Part shown: one piece after another, positions 1 through 7,445 of the stretch
Layout: each line of letters begins with the position of its first letter
How positions within the stretch are numbered: the stretch's first letter is position 1
DNA from: Pseudocitrobacter sp913778145
Lineage (GTDB): Bacteria; Pseudomonadota; Gammaproteobacteria; Enterobacterales; Enterobacteriaceae
Assembly: GCA_035726825.1 (NCBI GenBank)
Contig: JALNTX010000013.1
Coordinates: 1-64,000 of the forward strand
DNA length: 64,000 nt
Direction: 5' to 3'
Notes under the pieces: generated by a model
Told to the model about the DNA's origin: nothing
The model's input: only the letters and a program-made list of their open reading frames with translations
Databases searched by the model: none
Translations under genes and position numbers: made by a program

Positions 1-127
1 GGTCAAAGAGTCCGTGGCAATTTATAACTATGAGCGGCCACACCTGGCTCTGAAATACAAAACGCCCGATGATGTACATCAGGCGTTTTACAGACAAAAA
101 ACTGTCAACCTATATCAGGACTAGTCA
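1..127 (+). mobile_element. 3' end of an IS3-family insertion sequence (transposase C-terminus)
   Basis: An open frame entering from the window edge (bases 2-124, ending TAG) encodes the motif YNYERPHLALKYKTPDDVH, which resembles the extreme C-terminus of IS3-family OrfB integrases just after the DDE catalytic glutamate. The stop is followed at once by ACTAGTCA, which looks like the terminal inverted repeat ending in TCA, so the element probably ends near 127. Only about 40 residues are visible, so it cannot be said whether the copy is complete upstream. Family assignment rests on motif memory. Confidence 0.75.
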
Positions 128-136
128 GGGTTTTAC

Positions 137-234
137 ACCCTCACCCTAACCCTCTCCCTGAGGGAGAGGGGACAGATTGTGCTAGTGTTTGGGATTTTCT
201 CCCTCTCCCTGCGGGAGAGGGCCGGGGTGAGGGG
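137..234. repeat. Inverted pair of CCCTCACCC / GGGAGAGGG extragenic palindromes
   Basis: Two copies of a GC-rich palindromic element, 137-170 and 201-234, lie in opposite orientation between the insertion sequence and mug. Each has a CCCTCTCCC-GGGAGAGGG hairpin with a CACCCTCACCC or GGGGTGAGGGG arm. Similar elements recur at 19926-19956 and 20919-20952. They are extragenic palindromes of the REP type and could also end mug transcription (minus strand). Confidence 0.75.
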
Positions 235-240
235 CATTTC

Positions 241-747
241 TCAAAGCCCCCGCAGCACCAGCGCCTGATCCAACTCCTGATACGCTTCGACCAGTTTATC
301 CGTCGTAATTCGGTTTAACCCGCTCGGATTCGGCAACACCCACACCTGCGTCACGCCAATAGACATCGACTGCTTGCCCCACGGCACGCCTCGCTGGCTG
401 AATCCCTGTTCAAATGCCTGTTTCCCCAGCACCGCCAGCGCCGCAGGTTGATAGTCCTCTATTTTTGTAATCAGCGCCCGTCCGCCATCATGCAACTCCT
501 GGCGCTTCACTTCCGTGGCCTGCACCGTCGGGCGATCGACCAGCTTGGTCACGCCACAGCGAAAATCGAGCAGATGATCCGCTTCTTCTGGCTTAAGCTG
601 TCTGTCGGTAAACCCGGCCAGATGCAGAACTTTCCAGAAGCGGTTAGCCGGATGCGCGAAAGGAAAACCGAGTGAAGAGGAAGATAACCCCGGGTTAATG
701 CCGCAAAACACTACCCGTAGTCCTGGAGCAAGAATGTCCTTAACCAT
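241..747 (-). CDS. mug: G/U mismatch-specific DNA glycosylase Mug
   Basis: Mug removes uracil and ethenocytosine mispaired with guanine, leaving an abasic site for base excision repair in the cytoplasm. The 168-residue product has the family's catalytic GINPG motif at residues 16-20 (Asn18 activates the water) and the NPSGLNR loop near residue 140 that inserts into the DNA helix. The start was set at MVKDILAPG to match the 168-residue length of the E. coli protein; an in-frame ATG at 771 would add eight residues without support. The mug-ileX order is the same as in E. coli, where rpoD is the next gene outward; here an insertion sequence end lies there instead. Confidence 0.95.
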   Translation of the reverse strand: MVKDILAPGLRVVFCGINPGLSSSSLGFPFAHPANRFWKVLHLAGFTDRQLKPEEADHLLDFRCGVTKLVDRPTVQATEVKRQELHDGGRALITKIEDYQPAALAVLGKQAFEQGFSQRGVPWGKQSMSIGVTQVWVLPNPSGLNRITTDKLVEAYQELDQALVLRGL

Positions 748-872
748 ACTGTTCTCTGATAAATGGCTCATGTGATCAGTATAACGAATTGAAAATACGT
801 TGTTTATAAAAACAGCAGACGTACCTTAACAACTGGATTGTAAAACGCAGTTACTTTATAATTCCCCGCCAC

Positions 873-948
873 GGCCCCTTAGCTCAGTGGTTAGAGCAGG
901 CGACTCATAATCGCTTGGTCGTTGGTTCAAACCCAACAGGGGCCACCA
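873..948 (+). tRNA. ileX: tRNA-Ile2 (CAU anticodon, lysidine-modified), ileX
   Basis: A 76-nt cloverleaf with acceptor arms GGCCCCT (873-879) and AGGGGCC (938-944), encoded CCA (946-948), D-loop AGTGGTTA and T-loop TTCAAAC. The anticodon CAT is at 906-908 in loop CTCATAA. The sequence closely follows E. coli ileX, whose CAU wobble base is converted to lysidine by TilS so that it reads AUA. The position beside mug supports ileX rather than a methionine tRNA. The backbone leaves E. coli order immediately downstream. Confidence 0.95.
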
Positions 949-956
949 GATACAGC

Positions 957-993
957 AAGGGCTTACGTGAAAACGTAAGCCCTTCGTTTTTTT
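957..993 (+). terminator. Rho-independent terminator after ileX
   Basis: AAGGGCTTACGT and ACGTAAGCCCTT form a 12-bp stem around a short GAAA loop, followed by CGTTTTTTT. It begins nine bases after the tRNA CCA end and should end ileX transcription. Confidence 0.9.
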
Positions 994-1016
994 ACAGCCT
1001 TGTTCACCACGTTAAC

Positions 1017-1316
1017 TCACACTAACGCGCTCAGCTGTTCCTGCATGTAAGATGAAAAATATTCGGGGTTTTTAATCACAACACGCTCGTCAGAGGCGAT
1101 TTTCTCAGCCCATCCGACCACTTTTTTGGTGAACTCGGGATTCCATCCCTCAGTAGTTCCTCGTGCAGTAATGTCTTCTGCACTCACCTGTACACCGTTT
1201 TCCTTCAGATACTTAAAGATTCCTTTCGCTGTGCTTTCATCCATAGAGTGCGGCACCGATACGGTTGTATCCATAGCGTTGATGAAATCCAGGGCTTTAG
1301 CGATGACTGTTGGCAT
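1017..1316 (-). CDS. Small YoaC-like protein (DUF1889 family)
   Basis: A 99-residue soluble protein without signal peptide or membrane segment. Motifs such as DFINAMDTTVSVPHSMDES, GWNPEFTKKVVGWAEK and IKNPEYFSSYMQEQL match what I recall of E. coli YoaC (DUF1889), whose function is unknown. In E. coli yoaC lies elsewhere, so this copy is part of the block inserted between ileX and yqjH. The ATG at 1316 is the only sensible start. No partner gene is adjacent: a 440-bp AT-rich gap separates it from the divergent fimbrial operon. Confidence 0.75.
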   Translation of the reverse strand: MPTVIAKALDFINAMDTTVSVPHSMDESTAKGIFKYLKENGVQVSAEDITARGTTEGWNPEFTKKVVGWAEKIASDERVVIKNPEYFSSYMQEQLSALV

Positions 1317-1759
1317 GTTCTCGTCCTTAAATTAACCACGTGATTAACAAGACTATAAGAACTCAAATGGCTCACGATATCAAAGGGATTCTTACACCTT
1401 TCATACGAAACCTCGCATGGGTCACTTCTTCGGACCTCCCTGTGCTCAACCTTCCTCTTCGGGAGTGTAGCGAGAAACCTTGTTTTTGCCATCTCAGGTC
1501 ATTGAATCGCTATTAAAGAATATAATATATTATATATTTAATTTTATTTATTCCCTATTTTAAAAACACCCATAAGATTATTCCTATAAGCATCAAGATA
1601 AAAGAAAATATATCCATGACGTGAAATCAATACGCATAAATTCTTATTTTCAATTGGCACAAAACTTTTCCTTACCCTAATGTTTACTTAAGCCCAATTG
1701 AGACAACTCCCCTTTTCACTCTGTTGATAAGAATAAGTTAACCTGTAGAGGATAAGAAT
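1317..1759. promoter_or_regulatory. AT-rich intergenic region upstream of the fimbrial operon
   Basis: No convincing gene is present. Bases 1500-1700 are strongly AT-rich (for example AATATAATATATTATATATTT at 1519-1539), unlike the flanking DNA, as expected of an H-NS-bound promoter of an acquired operon. The fimbrial promoter must lie here, but no single -35/-10 pair stands out. GAGGATAAGAAT just before 1760 serves as ribosome binding site. No inverted repeats of the fim phase-switch type were seen. Confidence 0.4.
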
Positions 1760-2290
1760 ATGAAACCAACACGTCTGCTGCGCTTCATTCTCCCCTGCGT
1801 TGCTGTTGCGGTTATTCCCGCCGCCAATGCAGCAACGGCGACAGGCACTTTTCAGGTTCTTATTACTATTCTCAAGTCCTGCAGCGTTACGGCCGGCGCG
1901 TCCTCTAATATTAACCTTGGCTCAGTCAATGCCAGCGCCACTAATACCACGGGTAACAGCACCATTTCAGTAAACTGCTCGAAAACGACACCCTACTTCA
2001 TCGGCCTTGCGCCCTCCACCGCCAACGGCGGCGGAACGGGTGGTGCGGGGGCGATGTCCTCCGTTGCCAACGCCGCAACCAATACCGATAAAGTGCCCTA
2101 TCAGCTCAACCAGACCTCTGCTACCGGCCCGGTTTGGGGGAATACTGCCACCACGACCACGGTGGGTAACGGCGTGGCGGGCACCGGGACAGGGGTGGCG
2201 CAAACCTACACGGTGTATGCCACTGCTGCGAGCGCAAACTTCACACCCGATAGCTATGCCGACACGGTAACCGTCACTGTTAACTATTGA
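1760..2290 (+). CDS. SCPU-domain (Csu-type) fimbrial major pilin
   Basis: A 176-residue secreted pilin with a signal peptide of about 24 residues ending AANA. The mature part is one spore coat protein U (SCPU) domain: an early cysteine (KSCSVTAG, about residue 41) pairs with one in SVNCSK (about 73), and the C-terminus ends in the alternating strand PDSYADTVTVTVNY, typical of the donor strand region. The SCPU family forms the rods of archaic chaperone-usher pili such as Acinetobacter Csu. It is very rich in Thr, Ala, Asn and Gly. First gene of a four-gene operon (pilin, chaperone, usher, tip). Confidence 0.88.
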   Translation: MKPTRLLRFILPCVAVAVIPAANAATATGTFQVLITILKSCSVTAGASSNINLGSVNASATNTTGNSTISVNCSKTTPYFIGLAPSTANGGGTGGAGAMSSVANAATNTDKVPYQLNQTSATGPVWGNTATTTTVGNGVAGTGTGVAQTYTVYATAASANFTPDSYADTVTVTVNY

Positions 2291-2304
2291 TAAAACGGAA
2301 TTTT

Positions 2305-3024
2305 ATGAGAACAAAAACCTTTTTAAGGCAGGCTATTTGGCTGTGCCTGACAGGATTGATCGCCTCACATAATCTCGCCCTCGCCAGCGGCCTACAGGTT
2401 TCTCCTGTTTCGTTAACGCTACAGGACAAAAACGCTGACGGCATCTGGCTGAGCAACGAAGGTTCCAATACCATCAATGCCCAGGTGCGCGTCTTTCACT
2501 GGAGCCAGCGCAATTTTCAGGACGACCTGACCGCCTCGCGCGATCTGGTTATCAGCCCGCCGATGCTTACGCTGCAACCCGGTCAACGTCAGTTGATTCG
2601 CGTCATTCGGCTGGGAAACCCAACAAACAGTGTGGAAGAGTCGTATCGGCTATCCGTTAACGAATTACCATCAGCCGCGCCGCCCTCTAATAAATTACAA
2701 TTCGTTTTGCATTATTCACTTCCCGTTTTTATTCAGCCGAAAAACAGTGGCACTCCGGAAGCAAAATTAACGTGGGGCGTAAAGCGTGTAGGAAATGATA
2801 ATTTCCTTGAGGTCAGCAATAACGGAAATAGTCATGCACAACTCTCAGCGGTGACATATATCAATCATCAGGGTACCAGAAGAGAAATTACGCCGGGGCT
2901 ACTGGGTTATGTTCTTCCTGGATCAACCATGCGATGGATATTAACGCCAAAAACCGCAAGTATTACGCCGGGCGGAAAACTCGAAGTCATGATCAATGGC
3001 CAAAAAGCGGTGCAAAATCTGTAG
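2305..3024 (+). CDS. Periplasmic fimbrial chaperone (Csu/archaic type)
   Basis: A 239-residue PapD-like chaperone with a signal peptide (about 28 residues, ending ALAS). It carries the conserved G1-strand region and the LTLQPGQRQLIRVIRLG segment typical of pilus chaperones, followed by a second immunoglobulin-like domain. It would cap SCPU subunits in the periplasm and deliver them to the usher. The ATG at 2305 gives a clean signal peptide and starts 14 bases after the pilin stop; a TTG at 2287 would add six residues. Its 3' end overlaps the usher gene by 29 bases, so translation is probably coupled. Confidence 0.9.
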   Translation: MRTKTFLRQAIWLCLTGLIASHNLALASGLQVSPVSLTLQDKNADGIWLSNEGSNTINAQVRVFHWSQRNFQDDLTASRDLVISPPMLTLQPGQRQLIRVIRLGNPTNSVEESYRLSVNELPSAAPPSNKLQFVLHYSLPVFIQPKNSGTPEAKLTWGVKRVGNDNFLEVSNNGNSHAQLSAVTYINHQGTRREITPGLLGYVLPGSTMRWILTPKTASITPGGKLEVMINGQKAVQNL

Positions 3025-5362
3025 AAGACTTTCCCGCCTGGCAAACATCATTTTGCTTAGCGCAATATGTTTATCGGGCGCCGCGGTCGCAAACAATAAC
3101 AACACTGGCCCATCACGGGATACTCCGATGAATGACAACGCGCAGCATGAAGGTATCGACCTCTACCTTGATGTGACGGTTAACGGAAATCCCAAAGGGC
3201 TGGTGCATTTTCGCTTCATTGATGAAAAGCTTTACGCCAGCCCCGCCACGCTGCGCCAGATTGGTATCCCATCAGGCGAGACGCGCGCGCTTAACGACAT
3301 CCCACAACTCAATGTCGATTACAACGTTCAGCAACAAACGCTCGCGCTCTCCGCCCCGCTTAGCGCGCTGGACCTCGGCACCACCGAGGTGGGTAGAGAG
3401 AACGTGGAACATCCGCAAGCCAGCATCACACGCGGGCTACTGCTCAACTACGATCTCTATGCCGCGCAGGATGATGAAACACGACTCAACACGTGGAGCG
3501 AGCTACGCGCCTTTAATGCCGCCGGCGTTTTTAGCTCGACCCAGTTAAGTCAGAACACCACCGAAAGCACGCCGGGTTATCAAAGCAACGGCTTCACGCG
3601 TCTCGATACCAGTTGGCGTTCCTCTTTCCCGGATAAAATGCTGTATGTCTCTTTGGGAGATACGCTCACCAGCGCCCTGTCATGGTCGCGTTCTACGCGT
3701 ATTGCCGGCCTGCAAATCGGCACCGATTTCAGCCTGCAACCCTATCAGCCCACCACCCCGCTGCCTGCATTTTTTGGTTCTGCCACCTTACCCTCCAGCG
3801 TGGAGCTGTACGTGAACGGGGTAAGAAACTACAACGGCAACGTCCCCGCAGGTAATTTTGAAATTAACACCCTGCCCAATATCAACGGCGCGGGAAATGC
3901 GCAGGTGACAATGACCGACGCGCTGGGCCGCACGACCGTGCAAAACTTCTCGTTTTATAACGACCAGTCTTTGCTGCGAAAGGGGTTAACCGAGTGGTCT
4001 GCCGAGCTGGGCGTGGTGCGGGAAAACTACGGTTATACCTCGTTTGACTACGCCAGCCAGCCCGCCCTCAGCGCCACCTGGCGTCACGGTGTCAGTAACA
4101 CCTTCACCACCGCCGCGCACGGCGAAGCCAGCGATAGCCTGATTAACGGCGGCATCAGCAACGACTGGGTGCCAGGCCCGCGCAGCGGCACGATATCAGC
4201 CGCCCTCGCCTTCAGCGGCGATGAAGGGAAAAGCGGCGCACTGTATAGCCTCGGCTATCGCTGGTCGAACGATATTTTCAGCTTTAACACATCCACTACC
4301 GCCACCAGCGGTGAGTATCGTGATATCGCCACCGCTTACGGGCAGGCGCCGCCAGAGTTCAACAGTAATACGGTGGTGGGCTATAACGCCCAGGCGCTCG
4401 GCAATTTCAGCGTTGGCTATTTGCAGTTTCGCTACCCGCACGACAGCAACCTGCGCTACGTGAATGCCAACTGGTCGAAAGCGCTGACGGAGAAAGCGTG
4501 GCTTAACCTCGGGCTGAATCAGAATCTCGACGATCATCAGGACAGCAGCGTCTACCTGATGCTCACGGTTTCACTGGAGAATAACCGTACCGTCAGCGGT
4601 ACCGTTCAGCGCACCAACAATGAGACGGGTTACATGATGAATGCCAGCCAGATGCTGCCGTCCGAAGGCGGATGGGGCTGGAATATCGCCGCCAATCGCC
4701 AGGCTTCTGAAACCAGCGGCCAGGGCGAAGTCGGCTATCAGGGGCGATACGGGAAAGTCTATACCGGCTTTAACCGTGTTCCCGATAACCACTACGCCTA
4801 CGCGGGCGCGACCGGTTCGCTGGTGATGATGGGCGGCGGCCTGTTCGCCGCGCGTGAAATCAATAATGGCTTTGCGGTGGTGTCGACGCAGGGGGTGCCG
4901 GACGTACCTGTGATGCTGGAAAATAACGTTGTTGGCACCAGCGATGACGACGGTTTGCTGCTGGTGACGCAGCTTAATAGCTATCAAAACAATCAGATAA
5001 GCATCGACACGCTGAATCTTCCGGCCAACACGCGCGTCGATCGGGTTAACGCCGCCGCCGTTCCCGCCGATCGCTCCGGCACGCTGGTCGAGTTTGCTAT
5101 TACCACCACGCAGCCCGCGTTGATTCTCCTGGTGGATGCCCAGGGCCGCGTGTTACCGGAAGGCAGCCAGGCCACGCTCAACCCCGGCCAGAAGAGTAGC
5201 GATACGGTGATGATTGGTTTTGATGGGATGGTCTATTTCGACATGGTGTCGCCGCACAATACGCTGGAAGTTGTCCTGCCGGCCGGTAAATGCGCAGTGC
5301 AGTTTGATTACCCGCGTCAGGCCAAAGGCATCCCGCAAATTGGCCCATTGGTCTGTCGCTAA
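2996..5362 (+). CDS. Fimbrial outer membrane usher (Csu/archaic type)
   Basis: A 788-residue usher. A basic N-terminus and hydrophobic stretch (residues 17-32) give a signal peptide. The N-terminal periplasmic domain (LDVTVNGNPKGLVHFRF, residues about 54-70), the beta-barrel with a plug, and C-terminal domains ending in a Cys pair (AGKCAVQFDYPRQ to GPLVCR) follow the usual usher plan. It catalyses ordered subunit addition and secretes the pilus. Its length is normal for the archaic type. The start at 2996 lies inside the chaperone gene; a later start would cut the signal peptide. Confidence 0.9.
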   Translation: MAKKRCKICRRLSRLANIILLSAICLSGAAVANNNNTGPSRDTPMNDNAQHEGIDLYLDVTVNGNPKGLVHFRFIDEKLYASPATLRQIGIPSGETRALNDIPQLNVDYNVQQQTLALSAPLSALDLGTTEVGRENVEHPQASITRGLLLNYDLYAAQDDETRLNTWSELRAFNAAGVFSSTQLSQNTTESTPGYQSNGFTRLDTSWRSSFPDKMLYVSLGDTLTSALSWSRSTRIAGLQIGTDFSLQPYQPTTPLPAFFGSATLPSSVELYVNGVRNYNGNVPAGNFEINTLPNINGAGNAQVTMTDALGRTTVQNFSFYNDQSLLRKGLTEWSAELGVVRENYGYTSFDYASQPALSATWRHGVSNTFTTAAHGEASDSLINGGISNDWVPGPRSGTISAALAFSGDEGKSGALYSLGYRWSNDIFSFNTSTTATSGEYRDIATAYGQAPPEFNSNTVVGYNAQALGNFSVGYLQFRYPHDSNLRYVNANWSKALTEKAWLNLGLNQNLDDHQDSSVYLMLTVSLENNRTVSGTVQRTNNETGYMMNASQMLPSEGGWGWNIAANRQASETSGQGEVGYQGRYGKVYTGFNRVPDNHYAYAGATGSLVMMGGGLFAAREINNGFAVVSTQGVPDVPVMLENNVVGTSDDDGLLLVTQLNSYQNNQISIDTLNLPANTRVDRVNAAAVPADRSGTLVEFAITTTQPALILLVDAQGRVLPEGSQATLNPGQKSSDTVMIGFDGMVYFDMVSPHNTLEVVLPAGKCAVQFDYPRQAKGIPQIGPLVCR

Positions 5363-5378
5363 CTACAGGAGTCACGAT

Positions 5379-6359
5379 GTGCGGTTAATTCATCTGGTTT
5401 TACTGTTGGGATTATTGCTTTGCCCGCTGGCCAGCAAAGCGGTGGTGTGCTCAATATCTGGCGTGAAAAACATCAGTTTTGGGAACGTCAATCCATTAAG
5501 CAGCACGGATACCAATACCAGCATGACCTTCAACTATAGCTGCACTAAAGAGCTCGCCGATGTGCTGGCCGGGGTGACCATCTGCATTAACATCGGCGCA
5601 TCAGCGAACAGTGGGCTGGTGACACCGCGCAGAATGTCTTACGCGGGGCCGCCTGCCGGGACGCTCGATTATCAGCTCTATCAGAACGCATCGTACACTA
5701 CCGTTTGGGGCAGCCAGTATCAAAGCGGGACCACCGTTCCGACGATCCAGCTTAATTTGTTAAACCTGACGCCGGTAACGGGCAGCGTGACGGTATATGC
5801 CAAAGTGCCCGCCTTACAAACCACTGTCGTTCCAGGAAGCTATCAGGATACCTACACGGCGGCGACCGCCAGCATGACCATGAATGTCGGCCTGCTGGGG
5901 CCACCGACAACCTGTGGAACCACGCAGGGGCCAACGTTTCCCTTTACCGTCCTCGCGACCGTAACCAAATTTTGCAACGTCACCACGGCGAGTAATATCA
6001 GCCTGGGAAGCGTGCCCGCGACACAAACGAATATCGCCGCCAGTAACAGCATTGGTGTGGCCTGTACCAGCAACACGCCCTATACCATCGGGCTGGTGCC
6101 GTCCAACAACAGTACAACCGGCAGCGGGGTGATGAAAACCAATACCGGCAATGCCAGCAACAGCGATCAGGTGCCGTATCAGCTTCGTTCCACCGCCGGA
6201 ACCAGCGGTACGCCGTGGGGAAACAGCACGGGCAGCAATACGGTTGCCGGAACGGGAAACGGGCAAACCATCACCTATAATGCGTATGCCACAGTGCCGA
6301 GCGCGAATTACACGCCCGACACCTACGCCGACACGGTCACTATTAACGTGACCTACTAA
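5379..6359 (+). CDS. Two-domain SCPU tip adhesin (CsuE-like)
   Basis: A 326-residue secreted protein starting at GTG 5379, chosen because CAGGAG ends seven bases upstream and the next residues form a signal peptide (LIHLVLLLGLLLCPLASKA). It holds two SCPU domains: an N-terminal one starting VCSISGVKNISFGNV, and a C-terminal one starting FCNVTTASNISLGSV, which closely resembles the major pilin of this operon. CsuE-type tip adhesins have this arrangement and bind hydrophobic surfaces. The nearby ATG at 5377 is in another frame and meets a stop after three codons. The gene ends tail to tail with scsD, overlapping by four bases. Confidence 0.85.
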   Translation: MRLIHLVLLLGLLLCPLASKAVVCSISGVKNISFGNVNPLSSTDTNTSMTFNYSCTKELADVLAGVTICINIGASANSGLVTPRRMSYAGPPAGTLDYQLYQNASYTTVWGSQYQSGTTVPTIQLNLLNLTPVTGSVTVYAKVPALQTTVVPGSYQDTYTAATASMTMNVGLLGPPTTCGTTQGPTFPFTVLATVTKFCNVTTASNISLGSVPATQTNIAASNSIGVACTSNTPYTIGLVPSNNSTTGSGVMKTNTGNASNSDQVPYQLRSTAGTSGTPWGNSTGSNTVAGTGNGQTITYNAYATVPSANYTPDTYADTVTINVTY

Positions 6360-6859
6360 AGCCCGCTCCACCACAGCCGGGCGCGCATGCCCCAGTAGCT
6401 GGTCCAGCCGGTGGTCACATTCACCACCTGGCCCTGCGAGATAACCACCAGCGTGGGCGTCACGCTTACCTGCCAGCGCGCGGAAAGCGCGCCGCGCGGG
6501 TCATTCACCACGGGCAGGGTCAGGTGCTTTTTCGTCATCCACTGCGCCAGCTGGCTGTCGTCACCGGAGCGCAAGGCCACGCTTAGCACGTTCTGGCCTT
6601 CCTGCGAAAGTTGCTCGACCGCAGGCGTGGTGTAGCGGCATATGCCACACCAGGTCGCCCAGACGTAGAGTAACAACGGCTTTTTCTGGCTCAGTTCCGC
6701 CAGCGAATGGGTTTCGCCGTCCAGCGTCTGTAAGACTATCCCGGAAACATTCTCCGGAAGCTCAGGCTTACGCAGTTGATCCATCCCCCACATCAGCGCC
6801 ATCGCCAGGAGAAGCAGGACGACCAGATCTTTCAGCCAGCGGCGTAATTTACTGCGCAT
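6356..6859 (-). CDS. scsD: Membrane-anchored thioredoxin-like protein ScsD
   Basis: A 167-residue protein with one N-terminal membrane anchor (residues 11-25) and a periplasmic thioredoxin fold. The active site is WATWCGIC (Cys71, Cys74), with a cis-proline loop VTPT near residue 137. It belongs to the TlpA/ResA-like group and is the last gene of scsABCD, the suppressor of copper sensitivity cluster known from Salmonella. There ScsB is thought to pass electrons to ScsC; the partner of ScsD is less clear. It overlaps scsC by 11 bases. The assignment rests on motif and gene order. Confidence 0.88.
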   Translation of the reverse strand: MRSKLRRWLKDLVVLLLLAMALMWGMDQLRKPELPENVSGIVLQTLDGETHSLAELSQKKPLLLYVWATWCGICRYTTPAVEQLSQEGQNVLSVALRSGDDSQLAQWMTKKHLTLPVVNDPRGALSARWQVSVTPTLVVISQGQVVNVTTGWTSYWGMRARLWWSGL

Positions 6860-7445
6860 TGGCTTTCGCCAGCTGTTCTTTCACCAGCGCCTCCAGATCG
6901 TCATAGGCGATAGCGCCCGCCACAAGTTGATCGCCGACGATCGTTGCGGGTGTTCCCTGAATGCCCAGCACCTGCGACAGAATCAGATTCAGCTTCACGC
7001 TGTCCGTGCTCTGCGCATCCGCCTTGATCGCCGCCGTCTGGGTTTTCTGCTGCGCATTCAGGATAGAAGCGTCATCGTGCGTGCCTCTTTTCGCCATCAA
7101 CCGCTGATGCAGCGCCCAGAATTTGTCCGGCTGCTGACGCCAGGTGGTTAACGCCACGCGCGCGGAGGTCATCGAACTTTCGCCGCGAAACGGCAGCAGT
7201 TTAACGACCAGCTGTACCTGCGGGTAATCCTGCACGATTTTCTCCAGCATCGGGTCAAACTGTTTGCAGTAGGGGCAGTTGTAATCGGTAAAGTTGACGA
7301 TCACCAGCGCCGGTTTTTCCGCGCCTTTGCGCGGGCTGGCCGGGTCATTGAAAATCATCTCGGTGAGTTGCGATTGTGTGTCCGATTCTTGTGCCTGGCT
7401 AAAAGTGGCCATACACAGCAGTAATATCAGAGTAAATACGCGCAT
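6849..7445 (-). CDS. scsC: Periplasmic DsbA/DsbG-like thiol oxidoreductase ScsC
   Basis: A 198-residue protein with a signal peptide (about 18 residues, ending FSQA) and a DsbA-like thioredoxin fold. The CPYC active site is at residues 57-60 (NFTDYNCPYCKQF) and the cis-Pro loop GTPAT near 165. In Salmonella and Proteus, ScsC works with ScsB as a disulfide reductase or isomerase and protects periplasmic proteins during copper stress. Its ATG overlaps the scsB stop by one base (TAATG), so the two are translationally coupled. Confidence 0.9.
   Translation of the reverse strand: MRVFTLILLLCMATFSQAQESDTQSQLTEMIFNDPASPRKGAEKPALVIVNFTDYNCPYCKQFDPMLEKIVQDYPQVQLVVKLLPFRGESSMTSARVALTTWRQQPDKFWALHQRLMAKRGTHDDASILNAQQKTQTAAIKADAQSTDSVKLNLILSQVLGIQGTPATIVGDQLVAGAIAYDDLEALVKEQLAKANAQ

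Noticed and set aside
1500..1759. A fim-type phase-variation switch before the fimbrial operon
   Set aside because: No pair of inverted repeats of suitable spacing and no recombinase gene were found.
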